From Nitrospira sp. (GTDB lineage Bacteria > Nitrospirota > Nitrospiria > Nitrospirales > Nitrospiraceae): 64,000 bases of DNA. The position numbers were made by a program, and so were the translations under genes. Location of the stretch: the NCBI GenBank assembly GCA_022226955.1, contig CP092079.1:3458282-3522281 (forward strand), read 5' to 3'. The notes beneath the pieces were generated by a model. It was not told the DNA's origin. It did not search any database and worked only from the letters and a program-made list of their open reading frames with translations. Positions within the stretch are counted from its first letter, which is position 1. Every line of letters starts with the position of its first letter. This document shows, one piece after another, positions 44,508-53,110 of the stretch.

Positions 44508-44987
44508 TTATTTATTGTCCGGCGCCGGCTGAAACCGCGGGACTGGCGGCAAGGCCCCTTGGCCAGGTTGAGCAGCACTCCCGCAATATGGGGGACAAGT
44601 CTTGACGCCTTGTGTGGGATCGGGAAGATTTTGCTCCATCTTTTGCAGCTGGCATTGCGACAGCCGCCCACCATCTGTATTGCCGCAACGAGAGGGAACC
44701 GACGAACGACCGATCTCCACATAGCCATCGGGACAAGATCCGCACACCGGCAGCAGGTTGGCCCCCAGCGGCACACACTGGACCAGCGTCGGATCCCCGT
44801 CTTTACAGACTGACGGAGCCTGGGTCGTTCCGGTAGTGGCATAGCCCTCCGGACAGGTCCCGCAAGTCATGCGGATGCTTTTCTGCTCGCCGGCATCCTG
44901 CGCCCATCCGGCAAAGGGAAATCCCAAGAGGGCTCCCACAACCACACCGTACTGGACCATCGCTCGTGCGCGCGTAAACTGACTCAT
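44508..44987 (-). CDS. Secreted Cys-rich repeat protein
   Basis: A 159-residue protein with a signal peptide (VVVGALLGFPFAGWAQ, cleavage near WAQ-DAG). The mature part has about ten cysteines arranged as two near-repeats, CGTCPEGYATTG...VCKDGDPTLVQCVP and CGSCPDGYVEIG...RCGNTDGGRLSQCQ, plus a CPPYC near the end and a proline-rich tail. The repeats suggest two small disulfide-bonded modules in the periplasm or outside. It has 3 bases to ruvA and 19 to ruvB, an odd place for an exported protein. Family unknown. Confidence 0.7.
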   Translation of the reverse strand: MSQFTRARAMVQYGVVVGALLGFPFAGWAQDAGEQKSIRMTCGTCPEGYATTGTTQAPSVCKDGDPTLVQCVPLGANLLPVCGSCPDGYVEIGRSSVPSRCGNTDGGRLSQCQLQKMEQNLPDPTQGVKTCPPYCGSAAQPGQGALPPVPRFQPAPDNK

Positions 44988-44990
44988 CGT

Positions 44991-45599
44991 TTACCCCCTC
45001 GCCAGTTCTTTCAACCCTTCACGAATCAATTCCTTGAGACCGGCCTGACTCTCGACCGCCTTGGAAACTCGCTTCAACGCATCTTTGACATCTTGCGGGC
45101 GATACCCAAGATTGACAAGGGCCGAAAGCGCATCGTCATAGGGACCCGTCGGGACCGCTGGCTCTTCAATCGTGACGGAAGCCCCCCCGGAATGGATCTT
45201 CACGATCTTCTCTTTGAGTTCGAGCGCGATGCGCGCCGCCGTCTTCTTTCCGATCCCCGGAATCGTAGCGAGCTTTTCGACATCTTCGGATTGAATGGCG
45301 CGGACGAGCTCGTTCAGCGGAAGCCCGGACAAAACACCGAGCGCCAGTCTCGGACCGATGCCGGACACCGTCGTGAGCAGCAAAAAGGCTTCTTTCTCGC
45401 TCTGCGCAAGAAAGCCGAACAGCTGAATCGCGTCTTCGCGCAGATGGGTATGGATATGGAGCGCCGCGACGTCGTCGAGATTGGGCAGCGCGTAGTATGT
45501 GCTCAGGGGAATATGAACTTCATAGCCCACACCCTGCACATCCAGCGTAAGATGCGTCGGCGCCTTAAAAGCCAGCCGCCCCGTTAGAAAGGCGATCAT
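44991..45599 (-). CDS. ruvA: Holliday junction binding protein RuvA
   Basis: Tetrameric protein that binds four-way junctions and recruits RuvB. The 202-residue protein has the N-terminal OB-fold (MIAFLTGRLAFKAPTHLTLDVQGVGYEVHIP). Two helix-hairpin-helix motifs follow (LLTTVSGIGPRLALGVLSGLP and LATIPGIGKKTAARIALELK). The C-terminal domain III (DDALSALVNLGYRPQDVKDAL) binds RuvB. It lies 46 bases after yebC. Confidence 0.97.
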   Translation of the reverse strand: MIAFLTGRLAFKAPTHLTLDVQGVGYEVHIPLSTYYALPNLDDVAALHIHTHLREDAIQLFGFLAQSEKEAFLLLTTVSGIGPRLALGVLSGLPLNELVRAIQSEDVEKLATIPGIGKKTAARIALELKEKIVKIHSGGASVTIEEPAVPTGPYDDALSALVNLGYRPQDVKDALKRVSKAVESQAGLKELIREGLKELARG

Positions 45600-45645
45600 T
45601 GAGGCTCGCGTATCGAGTGGAAGACGTAGCCGGATAGCTGGACAC

Positions 45646-46404
45646 TTATCCTGCCGCAGCGGCGGCCACCTTCTCCATCACTTCTTCCGAGATGTCGAAA
45701 TTGGCATGGACCTTCTGAACGTCATCGTGCTCGTCCATCGCCTCCATCAACTTGAGCATCTGCTCGGCGGCTTTTTCTTCGAGGCGAATCGTGTTCTGGG
45801 GAATAAACGTGATTTCGGCCAGCGCCGTCTCGATCTTGGCGTCCGCCAAGGCTTTCTTGACGGCTTCGAATTCATGCGTGCCGCTAATCACTTCGAAGGT
45901 TTTGTCCCCCACCTTCACATCCTCTGCGCCGGCCTCGAGAGCCAGCGTGAGCAACTGATCTTCGTCAGCCTTTCCCTTCTCGATTGTCAGGAGGCCCTTC
46001 TTATGAAACTGCCAGGCCACCGCTCCGGCTTCCGCCATGTTGCCATGGTTCTTCGTGAAGAGATTGCGGATTTCCGCCACGGTGCGATTGCGGTTGTCGC
46101 TGGTGATTTCCAGCAAGACCGCAGTGCCACCGGGCCCATAGCCTTCCAACGCATACTCCTCGTACGCCACGCCGGGCAGCTCTCCTGTTCCGCGCTGGAT
46201 GGCTTTTTTAATCGTGTCGCCGGGCATGTTGGCTTCTTTGGCCTTTGCGATCGACAAGCGCAGACGAGGATTGCTGTCGGGATCGCCACCGGTGCGAGCG
46301 GCAATGGCGATTTCGCGGATAATCCTGGTGAAAACTTTTCCGCGCTTGACGTCCTGCGCGCCCTTATACCGCTTGATTGTCGCCCAATGACTATGTCCAC
46401 CCAT
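45646..46404 (-). CDS. yebC: YebC/TACO1-family protein
   Basis: Members act as transcriptional or translational regulators; recent work links the family to relief of ribosome stalling at proline runs. The 252-residue protein starts GGHSHWATIKRYKGAQDVKRGKVF and shows the three-domain pattern, with SNPRLRLSIAKAKEANMPGDTI and YEEYALEGYGPGGTAVLLE. The start at 46404 is fixed by the family N-terminus; an in-frame extension upstream has no support. It leads the yebC-ruvA-ruvB run, a widespread association. Confidence 0.95.
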   Translation of the reverse strand: MGGHSHWATIKRYKGAQDVKRGKVFTRIIREIAIAARTGGDPDSNPRLRLSIAKAKEANMPGDTIKKAIQRGTGELPGVAYEEYALEGYGPGGTAVLLEITSDNRNRTVAEIRNLFTKNHGNMAEAGAVAWQFHKKGLLTIEKGKADEDQLLTLALEAGAEDVKVGDKTFEVISGTHEFEAVKKALADAKIETALAEITFIPQNTIRLEEKAAEQMLKLMEAMDEHDDVQKVHANFDISEEVMEKVAAAAAG

Positions 46405-46525
46405 AGATCCCTCGTCTACGTCTGTGAAACGCGTACCCGATGCGAGGCCGCTGCCAACGGCGTAGACGTAGCATAGGCCTTTGAAAGGTGTCAATCAATC
46501 GAGAGCCGCGCAAAAATGGCCGGGA

Positions 46526-47398
46526 CTATTCCGCGTAGACCAGAAGCTGGAGACCGATGAGAAGAATGAGGCCTGCCCAGATCGTCTCCCAGCGGGAGCG
46601 AGACCAGCCCATCAAGACGCCCCGTCCAGCTGAAACAAGCTTGGTGGAACCGGCCGACAACGCCAACGTGCCCATGACGGCATGGTGCATCGCAATTTTC
46701 TCGGCGGCAGGATGAGCGCCGTGGGAATGCGCAAACAACATGAGCCCGCCGACCATCGCAAACAGCGGAAGCGGGACCAGCCAGCCGGCGTGGTCCAGCA
46801 GGCCAAGACGCCGAGACCACTCAATGAGCCCGACGGTCAAAGCCAGAAGACCATACATCTTATGCTGGAGAATTTCATGATCGTTTCCGAAAAACGTCTC
46901 CGCAAAACTCATTGGCCCGATGGGCCAGGCCTGATGATCGCTCCAGATCAGCAGAAACGCGGCCATGCCCAGTAATGCCGCTGGCAGAAGCATTCTCGCC
47001 CAGCCGAGAGAGGAAGACCGCGTCGCCTGCGCCATCTCAGAACAACCGATCAGAAGTACAAATAGTCCGGCGAGATGATGATTGAACTCCGAGTAGGCTA
47101 TGCCAGCCTTCGACCCTTCCCAGCTGTCAGGAGAAAGAGTGAGCGCATGATGATCGTGACCATGCTCCGCGGAACCCACCGAAGCCGCCTCGTGACTAGG
47201 CTCGCCATGCTGAGCGAAGAGCACCGCGCCATCTAGGCCAAGCAGCAGGGCGACCAGGACAATAAGAGAGCAGCATAGCGCCCACATTCTGGCGGGATTT
47301 TCCCTGAAGAACGCTCCGAACGTCGGCATTAAAGGAAAGGCCCATCCGATATTCCGGATGGGCCTCTGGAGACCCTGCAACATGAAATTCCCACTCAC
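46526..47398 (-). CDS. Histidine-rich multi-pass membrane protein
   Basis: A 290-residue protein with about seven hydrophobic segments (for example MWALCCSLIVLVALLLGLDG, LAGLFVLLIG, MLLPAALLGMAAFLLIW, TIWAGLILLIGLQLLVYAE). Its loops hold many His residues: EHGHDHHALTL, FNHHLAG, FGNDHEILQHK, HSHGAHP and MHHAV. These suggest metal or heme binding; CopD-like copper proteins look similar, but no firm family was recognised. It starts at GTG sharing one base with the stop of the zinc-ribbon/PCP_red gene (TAGTG), so the two are translated together. Confidence 0.75.
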   Translation of the reverse strand: MSGNFMLQGLQRPIRNIGWAFPLMPTFGAFFRENPARMWALCCSLIVLVALLLGLDGAVLFAQHGEPSHEAASVGSAEHGHDHHALTLSPDSWEGSKAGIAYSEFNHHLAGLFVLLIGCSEMAQATRSSSLGWARMLLPAALLGMAAFLLIWSDHQAWPIGPMSFAETFFGNDHEILQHKMYGLLALTVGLIEWSRRLGLLDHAGWLVPLPLFAMVGGLMLFAHSHGAHPAAEKIAMHHAVMGTLALSAGSTKLVSAGRGVLMGWSRSRWETIWAGLILLIGLQLLVYAE

Positions 47399-48150
47399 TA
47401 CATAAACTTCATAAACTTATCTTTGGCATCGTCCATGACTTGCGCCGTGATGGTCGCCAGGCCACGTTCTTTGGCGACCCGCTCAATCTCTTTTCGCGCC
47501 ATGGGCCGAATGAAGTCAGGGATGTTCTCCAGCCGCTGCTCGGCTTCCCTCGACCAGGTCATCCCGTTCGGCGAATCGGTCTTGGAGTCATCCATAACTT
47601 GCAACGTGATGGACTTGAATCCATTCTTCCGCGCATAGGCTTCGACACTGCTCTGCACCATCGGCTTCACGAAGGCCGGCAGGCGATCGAGCTTTTCCTT
47701 GGCATCGGCCGTCCAGGTGAAGTCTGAAGATACGGGGGCCGTTCCGTTGCCCGGCTTTCCGGTGCCCGTCAATCCCATTTCTGCGACCATCGCGGAGAAG
47801 GGACAACCGCCACTCGCTTTTTCTCCGGCTTTTTCGGGAGCCGCTACCGCCGCCACCGGTTGCCCGCCCTGAATCTTCTCATTCAAGTAGGCGCCCATCT
47901 GACCCGCACCGGCCATCGCCTCGTCTTTCAATGTGCCCCGGGTCATTTCAAACGGCTCGGCCGCCACCGTGCGCCCGCCCAGCTTGACGCCGAGAGAGCT
48001 GACCATCTGCGTTTCGCCTGGATTCGTCACCATCGAGAACTTGGCGTTGCACGATGGACAGCCGAAGAAGACCCCGAGCGATCCCTCGCCGGGCTTTTCG
48101 ACTTTTTCAAAATTCATATAGGTTTCGCAATTGAGACACACAAATTTCAT
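47398..48150 (-). CDS. Zinc-ribbon protein with two PCP_red repeats
   Basis: A 250-residue soluble protein. The N-terminal zinc ribbon uses C5, C8, C31 and C34 (CLNC, CPSC). A linker with a CPFSAM motif follows. Two C-terminal PCP_red units are W146 to about 188 and W199 to about 240 (WTADAKEKLDRLPAFVKPMV; WSREAEQRLENIPDFIRPMA). Start at 48150 has GAGAGGAG upstream. It starts 25 bases after the mrp stop and overlaps the membrane protein by one base. It shares its repeat with the protein at 32397-33398. Function unknown; linkage to Mrp hints at Fe-S or cofactor chemistry. Confidence 0.8.
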   Translation of the reverse strand: MKFVCLNCETYMNFEKVEKPGEGSLGVFFGCPSCNAKFSMVTNPGETQMVSSLGVKLGGRTVAAEPFEMTRGTLKDEAMAGAGQMGAYLNEKIQGGQPVAAVAAPEKAGEKASGGCPFSAMVAEMGLTGTGKPGNGTAPVSSDFTWTADAKEKLDRLPAFVKPMVQSSVEAYARKNGFKSITLQVMDDSKTDSPNGMTWSREAEQRLENIPDFIRPMARKEIERVAKERGLATITAQVMDDAKDKFMKFM

Positions 48151-48175
48151 AGCAGCTCCTCTCGCATCTCTCGTG

Positions 48176-49096
48176 TCACAGCTTATCCGCCAGCACCTTC
48201 TTATAATCGAGCAACGTGCGGATACGCCCGGCAATTTCCTGGTACCGTTGAATCGTCGGATAGGTTTCGTCGAGCAGCGGCTGCCCCTTATCGAAGGTCT
48301 TGGCGAGTTTCCGGTCGAACGGCACTCTCCCGAGAAGCGGCAGATCGAGGGCCTCGCACATCGCTTCCGTATTGCCTTCGAACAGCTCGTTGACGTCGCC
48401 GCAGGATGGGCAGCGGTATTCGCTCATATTTTCGACGATGCCCAGCACCTTGATACCCATGTCGCGCGCGTAGGTCACCGATTTCTGCACCACATCGGAC
48501 GCCACTTCCGACGGAGTCGTGACCACGATGGCGCCAGCCAGGTCCGGAATAAATCCGGCGATCACCGGCGGTTTATCGGCAGCTGCGCCGGGCGGCAGAT
48601 CGGCTAGCAGATAATCCAACTCGCCCCACATCACATCGGAAAGAAATTCCCGAATCACATTCATTTCCATCAGCCCGAGCCAGACGGGACTGACATCCAT
48701 CGGTCCCTTCCACCGGACGGGCGAGGCATCGTCGAGGAAAAAATCCATCGACGCCACAGCGACCCCGAGCGGACCGACCGGAGGAATCGCCCCTTGCGGC
48801 GTCATCTTCAACGATTGCCCATGCAAGCCGAGCATGCGCGGCACGCAGGGACCGTTCAAATCCACGTCGAGCAGCCCGACTTTCGCGCCTTGCCTGGCAA
48901 ACGCCAGAGCCAGATTGACGGTCGTCATGCTCTTGCCGACGCCGCCCTTCCCGCTCATGACGGCCAGCTTGTACTTAATGCCGGCCATGCGGGCGTGAAC
49001 CTGCTTCGTCTGCTCGGTAATTTGCTGAACCACCTTGGCGTCGTCCGAGTACTTCAGCTTGCCAAGAATGGCTTTGAGATCTTTATCAGCCGCCAT
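48176..49096 (-). CDS. mrp: Mrp/NBP35-family iron-sulfur cluster carrier ATPase
   Basis: A P-loop carrier that transfers Fe-S clusters to apoproteins. The 306-residue protein has the deviant Walker A SGKGGVGKSMT, the DVDLNGPCVPRMLG segment, Walker B-type LLADLPPG and the cluster-binding CPSC (YRCPSCGDVN). Start at 49096 (MAADKDLK) is preferred; the GTG at 49114 has no ribosome site. It follows cysNC by 142 bases on the same strand. Sulfite reductase and APS reductase upstream are Fe-S enzymes, so a functional link is plausible. Confidence 0.92.
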   Translation of the reverse strand: MAADKDLKAILGKLKYSDDAKVVQQITEQTKQVHARMAGIKYKLAVMSGKGGVGKSMTTVNLALAFARQGAKVGLLDVDLNGPCVPRMLGLHGQSLKMTPQGAIPPVGPLGVAVASMDFFLDDASPVRWKGPMDVSPVWLGLMEMNVIREFLSDVMWGELDYLLADLPPGAAADKPPVIAGFIPDLAGAIVVTTPSEVASDVVQKSVTYARDMGIKVLGIVENMSEYRCPSCGDVNELFEGNTEAMCEALDLPLLGRVPFDRKLAKTFDKGQPLLDETYPTIQRYQEIAGRIRTLLDYKKVLADKL

Positions 49097-49238
49097 ACAA
49101 GTCTTTCTATCCACAGGCTAAACGATGCAGGACGGTACGGTAACACAGGGGTTTCTGGGGAGTCAAACCACACGAATGGTGGAGGTCCCACAAGGAAAAC
49201 GAACTCTGTTGGCCCTCTCCCAGCTTATTCCGCACGAG

Positions 49239-51083
49239 CTAGATCGAGTATTGGAACGTCGGCTTGGCGCCGATCGCCTCGGCCAGCACCCCACGACTCT
49301 TAAGCTCGTCCATAATTTGCTTCGTGGCGTGATCGAGATCCGTCGGGCCGCTCAAGACAATGTCCGTATTCGGCGGCGGCTCTTCGCTGGTTTTGCTCAT
49401 GTGCACCGCAATGACCGGCGCCGGATGGACAAGCGTCCGGATCGCCTGCACCGCTTCTTTATAATGCACTCCGAATGGATTGGTGGTGGACACCACGATC
49501 AACCCGGTGTCGATCAGCAATCGGGCGACTTCTCCATACCGCCGAGCCATTTCATCGGTCTGCCCGCGCTCCTCGTCAGTCAAATCGGCATCGAGTCCGC
49601 GGCGAAGATTCTCTCCGTCCAGCAGATAGGCATGCCGCCCATCGGCTACAAGACGTCCTTCCAACTGCCTGGCCAGCAGCGACTTGCCCGTATGCCGCCC
49701 ACCCGTAAACAAGACGATGGCCGCGCGATGCCCATACTGCCGCGCGCGATCCTCCACGCCGACTTCGCCCTTGACCCAGGCGAAATCGCGACGACGGGCT
49801 TCTTCGCGCAGAAACTCCTGGTCGTCATGAATGAGTTCGGTAATGATGCCGCCGCCAGCAATGTCGTATTCGTCGACCAACACGAAACGACCGGTGGCCT
49901 CGAACGAAGCAGATAGGTCGAAGGCGACCGGCGTCTTCGTCCGCAAGGTCAATTCCGCCACCTGGTTCTTGTTCACGGTCATGCTGCCTTGCTGCTGCGC
50001 CAAATCCATCGTGTCGATGATCCGATGGATGGTTGCCACTTCGCAGTCGACTTCCTTGTTAGCCACACGCAACTGATATTTGCGGCCGCGCTCCAGCGGG
50101 CGTTTCCCCAGCCAGAAAATATTGGCTCGGAACGCCGTCGAGACAGACGGCAGATGCTTCTGATGCGTGGCGATCTCTCCGCGCTCCACAAAGATCTGTT
50201 CATCGAGCGTGACGCCAATCGATTGCCCGGCATAGCCTTCCGTCGGAGGCGGATCGATATTAAACGCTTCGACGGATCGGACATTGGCCCGTTTATTCGA
50301 CGGGGAAAAGACCAGATGGTCGCCGACTTTCAGCTTTCCGGCGGTAATACGGCCGGCAATGATGCGGCGGGCATCGAACTTATAGACATCCTGAACCGGA
50401 AAGCGTAGCGGCTGTTCGGAGCGCGCGACTTCCTTCCTGAAAAGACTCAAGGTATCCAGCACCGTCGGGCCGGTGTACCAGGGCATGGTCGTGCTGCGGT
50501 TGGCGATATTGTCGCCGAGCTTGGCGCTGACCGGGATAATGCGCTCGGGCACGGCTTTGAACTGGCCGAGAAACTCGCGATATTCCTTCTCGATGCCATC
50601 GAAGACATCCTGCCGATAGCCGACCAGGTCCATCTTGTTGACGACCACCGCAAACTGGCGGACCCCCAACAGCGACAGCAAGTAACCGTGCTTCTTGGAT
50701 TGTTCCTTCACCCCTTCCAACGCATCGATCAGCAGCAGCGCGGCTTCCGCCCGCGCCGCGCCCGAAATCATATTCTTGAGAAATTCCTTGTGGCCTGGGG
50801 CATCGATAATGATGTACTGGCGGCCTTTCCAGCCGAAGAAAGTGCGCGCCGTATCGATCGTGATCCCTTGTTCTTGTTCTTCGAGAAAGGCATCGAACAA
50901 GAAGGCGTACTCAAACTCTTTGCCTTGCTGACGGCAGATCGCCTGCACTTTTTCCAACTTGCCGTCGGGCAACGATCCCGTATCGGCGTAGAGGCGCCCG
51001 AGTAAGGTGGACTTGCCGTGATCGACATGCCCAACGATGACGATGTTCAAATTCTCTGATGGCTTCTGAGTTGGATTATCCAT
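49239..51083 (-). CDS. cysN: Sulfate adenylyltransferase GTPase subunit fused to a divergent APS-kinase-like domain
   Basis: A 614-residue protein. Residues 10-430 are the CysN GTPase that powers ATP sulfurylase: GHVDHGKST (18-26), DAPGH (94-98), NKMD (149-152) and EF-Tu-like beta domains. Residues 450-614 resemble CysC, with a P-loop GGRHTGKS (461-468; canonical APS kinases have GLSGSGKST) and DGENLRRGL (489-497). The canonical FISP(Y/F)R segment reads [10 protein letters not shown], and the late ERD.KGLY-type APS motif is not seen. So kinase activity is doubtful. It is separated from cysD by a 125-base palindromic element. Confidence 0.9.
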   Translation of the reverse strand: MDNPTQKPSENLNIVIVGHVDHGKSTLLGRLYADTGSLPDGKLEKVQAICRQQGKEFEYAFLFDAFLEEQEQGITIDTARTFFGWKGRQYIIIDAPGHKEFLKNMISGAARAEAALLLIDALEGVKEQSKKHGYLLSLLGVRQFAVVVNKMDLVGYRQDVFDGIEKEYREFLGQFKAVPERIIPVSAKLGDNIANRSTTMPWYTGPTVLDTLSLFRKEVARSEQPLRFPVQDVYKFDARRIIAGRITAGKLKVGDHLVFSPSNKRANVRSVEAFNIDPPPTEGYAGQSIGVTLDEQIFVERGEIATHQKHLPSVSTAFRANIFWLGKRPLERGRKYQLRVANKEVDCEVATIHRIIDTMDLAQQQGSMTVNKNQVAELTLRTKTPVAFDLSASFEATGRFVLVDEYDIAGGGIITELIHDDQEFLREEARRRDFAWVKGEVGVEDRARQYGHRAAIVLFTGGRHTGKSLLARQLEGRLVADGRHAYLLDGENLRRGLDADLTDEERGQTDEMARRYGEVARLLIDTGLIVVSTTNPFGVHYKEAVQAIRTLVHPAPVIAVHMSKTSEEPPPNTDIVLSGPTDLDHATKQIMDELKSRGVLAEAIGAKPTFQYSI

Positions 51084-51100
51084 AGTCGCCTTGTTTTATT

Positions 51101-51225
51101 GAGAATGATCAAAACGGTTATCCAACAAGGCCCGAGGCGAGTCGAAACCGGAGGCGTACCCTCTGAGGTACGTTGAGGATTTCGATGAGCCGAGAACGAT
51201 GTTGGGAACCGTTTTCATCATTCTC
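51101..51225. repeat. 125-nt imperfect palindromic intergenic element
   Basis: The element starts GAGAATGATCAAAACGGTT and ends with the near-complement AACCGTTTTCATCATTCTC, so the whole 125 bases can fold into one long hairpin. Further matching parts are GGCCCGAGGCGAGTCGAAA with TTTCGATGAGCCGAGAACGA, and GGCGTACC with GGTACG at the tip (CTCTGA loop). It begins directly after the cysD stop and ends 17 bases before cysN. This looks like a dispersed MITE/REP-type element; I recall similar ones from Nitrospira genomes but could not search. It may slow or process the polycistronic mRNA. Confidence 0.75.
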
Positions 51226-51226
51226 G

Positions 51227-52024
51227 TTACATGTAGCCGTCTTTGCGTAAGAGCTCCATCCCGCGCCCTTCATCCTGCGCACGGCCGGCTCGTTCCGCCA
51301 CCGTTGTCTGGCGCAATTCAGCAATGATCTCATCGACCGTCTTGGCGGTCGATTTGATCGGCGTCGTGCAGGGCGCGCAGCCGAGACTGCGGTACCTGGT
51401 CCCATCGCCCTTGTCGAGATACAAATCCATGAAGGGAATATTTTCGTGCTTGATGTATTCCCAAATATTGATCTCCGTCCAATCCAGCAACGGATGGATG
51501 CGAATATGCGTGCCAGGCGGAAAGGTCGTCTTGAACTGATCCCAGAGCTCGGGCGGCTGATCTCGGAAATCCCAGTCGCCATGCTTGTCGCGGGGCGAAA
51601 AATACCGCTCTTTCGCCCTCGTCCCCTCTTCGTCCGCGCGCACACCGAGGATGATGCCGGTGTAGCCTTTCTGTTCGATCAGCTGCTTCAGCCCATTCGT
51701 CTTGAGCGCGGTGCAACAGGCGACGCGGCCCATCGTATGATTCATGCCAGCGGCCAAGGCTTCTTTGTTTTGGCCCACCACCAAATCTAAGCGCCATTCA
51801 CGCGCGATCCGGTCGCGATATTCGATCATCGCGGGAATCTTGTAGCTGGTATCAACGTGCAGCAACGGAAAGGGCACCTGCCCGAAGAAGGCCTTGCGCG
51901 CCAGCCAGAGCAAGACGGTGGAGTCTTTGCCCATGGACCAGAGCATGCCCAGGTTGTCGAAATTCTTGTAGGCCTCGCGAAGAATGTAGACGCTTTGATC
52001 TTCCAACTGACGAAGGTGTTTCAC
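51227..52024 (-). CDS. cysD: Sulfate adenylyltransferase small subunit
   Basis: Catalytic subunit of ATP sulfurylase, forming adenylyl sulfate (APS) with CysN. The 265-residue protein has the PP-loop [17 protein letters not shown] (canonical SxGKDS), [15 protein letters not shown] and the late [10 protein letters not shown]. coli CysD is about 300 residues; this shorter form still covers the core. It starts 32 bases after the TrpD-like gene, and its stop abuts the palindromic element. Confidence 0.94.
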   Translation of the reverse strand: MKHLRQLEDQSVYILREAYKNFDNLGMLWSMGKDSTVLLWLARKAFFGQVPFPLLHVDTSYKIPAMIEYRDRIAREWRLDLVVGQNKEALAAGMNHTMGRVACCTALKTNGLKQLIEQKGYTGIILGVRADEEGTRAKERYFSPRDKHGDWDFRDQPPELWDQFKTTFPPGTHIRIHPLLDWTEINIWEYIKHENIPFMDLYLDKGDGTRYRSLGCAPCTTPIKSTAKTVDEIIAELRQTTVAERAGRAQDEGRGMELLRKDGYM

Positions 52025-52056
52025 AACCGACGACCTTTCCCTTAACAGGCTGTTCG

Positions 52057-53109
52057 CTATCCCCGTTTACCGGCCGCAAGAGGCGCCTGCGCCAGCTCAT
52101 CCAACTTGCGAGCCGCGGCGCCGTTTTCAAGCGCGGCTCGCGCCATCGGCAGACAGGCTGGCGCTGTTGCTCCCTTTCCCGCCGCATACAGCAACAACGC
52201 TGCATTCATCAGCACCCAATCCTTGGGGCCGCCCGGCACCTGATTCTGCAAAATCTTCCGCAACAACGCCGCTTCCTTCTCCTGCTGGCCCGGGGGAAAC
52301 CCAGCCATGTCGCGAGATGTGCCGAGCGCCAAGCCGAAATCCTTCGGCGAAATTCCCAGCGGAGCGATCCGCTCATCCCGCAACTCCAGCACCCGGGTTG
52401 CCGCTGTGACGGAGAGCTCCGGATCGCCTTCCACGCCACGAATCACCAAGGCGCGTGGACAGCCCAACATCCGCAACACCTCCGCCGTTTTTTCGAAATG
52501 CGGCGGATGGGACAAGCCCACCACTTGCGCCGCCGCCCGCGACGGGTTCAGCAGCCGGGCGATCGGATGGAAGAGATTGCGCACCCCGATTTCCTGGCGC
52601 ATTTCCAGAAAGCGATAGAGCGGCGGATGGTACATGCCGATATCGAGATAGACGAATCCTTTTTTCGTCACCTCCTCGCCGGCCATTTTCGGATCCAGAT
52701 CGATCGGAACCCCGAGGGCTTTCAACACACCCGCCGCACCAGGACGCCCGGGAATGCCGTCATAGCCATGCATCACGATCGCCGCGCCCGCCGATGCTGC
52801 GACGATCGCCCCAGCAATCAGGCTGTGAAAGGTCTCGGACTTGCCGGCATAACTCGGCACATCCACGACCGCCAGCTCTTTTGAGATCGACAGCGGCGCG
52901 ACATATTGCCGGGCGGTGGCCGTAAAGGCCGCCAACTCCGACACCGATTCCATCTTGAATCGCATCGCCATCAGAAAAGCCGCGATCTGCGCCTGCGTGG
53001 CTTGCCCTTCGATCAACAATTTCATGACCTGCTTGGATTCATCCCAGGTCAGATCTTTGGAGGCTTTCGGACCCTTGGCAATTTTCGCAATGAAGTCTTG
53101 GATAGGCAT
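52057..53109 (-). CDS. TrpD-like (anthranilate phosphoribosyltransferase-like) protein, YbiB type
   Basis: A 350-residue nucleoside phosphorylase/TrpD-fold protein. The N-terminal helical domain ([38 protein letters not shown]) is canonical. The phosphoribosyl loop that reads GTGGD in true TrpD is replaced by SYAGKSET. The KHGNR motif reads MHGYDGIPG. These changes place it nearer E. coli YbiB/TrpD2, which binds nucleic acid and lacks TrpD activity. It is embedded in the sulfate-assimilation operon, one base after cysH and 32 before cysD. Not a tryptophan gene; function unknown. Confidence 0.82.
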   Translation of the reverse strand: MPIQDFIAKIAKGPKASKDLTWDESKQVMKLLIEGQATQAQIAAFLMAMRFKMESVSELAAFTATARQYVAPLSISKELAVVDVPSYAGKSETFHSLIAGAIVAASAGAAIVMHGYDGIPGRPGAAGVLKALGVPIDLDPKMAGEEVTKKGFVYLDIGMYHPPLYRFLEMRQEIGVRNLFHPIARLLNPSRAAAQVVGLSHPPHFEKTAEVLRMLGCPRALVIRGVEGDPELSVTAATRVLELRDERIAPLGISPKDFGLALGTSRDMAGFPPGQQEKEAALLRKILQNQVPGGPKDWVLMNAALLLYAAGKGATAPACLPMARAALENGAAARKLDELAQAPLAAGKRG

Positions 53110-53110
53110 A

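Noticed and set aside
51118-51645. 175-residue minus-strand frame over the end of cysD and the palindromic element
   Set aside because: It reads cysD in the wrong frame; CysD motifs are intact in the other frame.
52057-53109. Calling this gene tryptophan-pathway trpD
   Set aside because: The GTGGD phosphoribosyl loop is missing and no trp genes are adjacent; the sulfur operon context fits a TrpD2-like paralogue.
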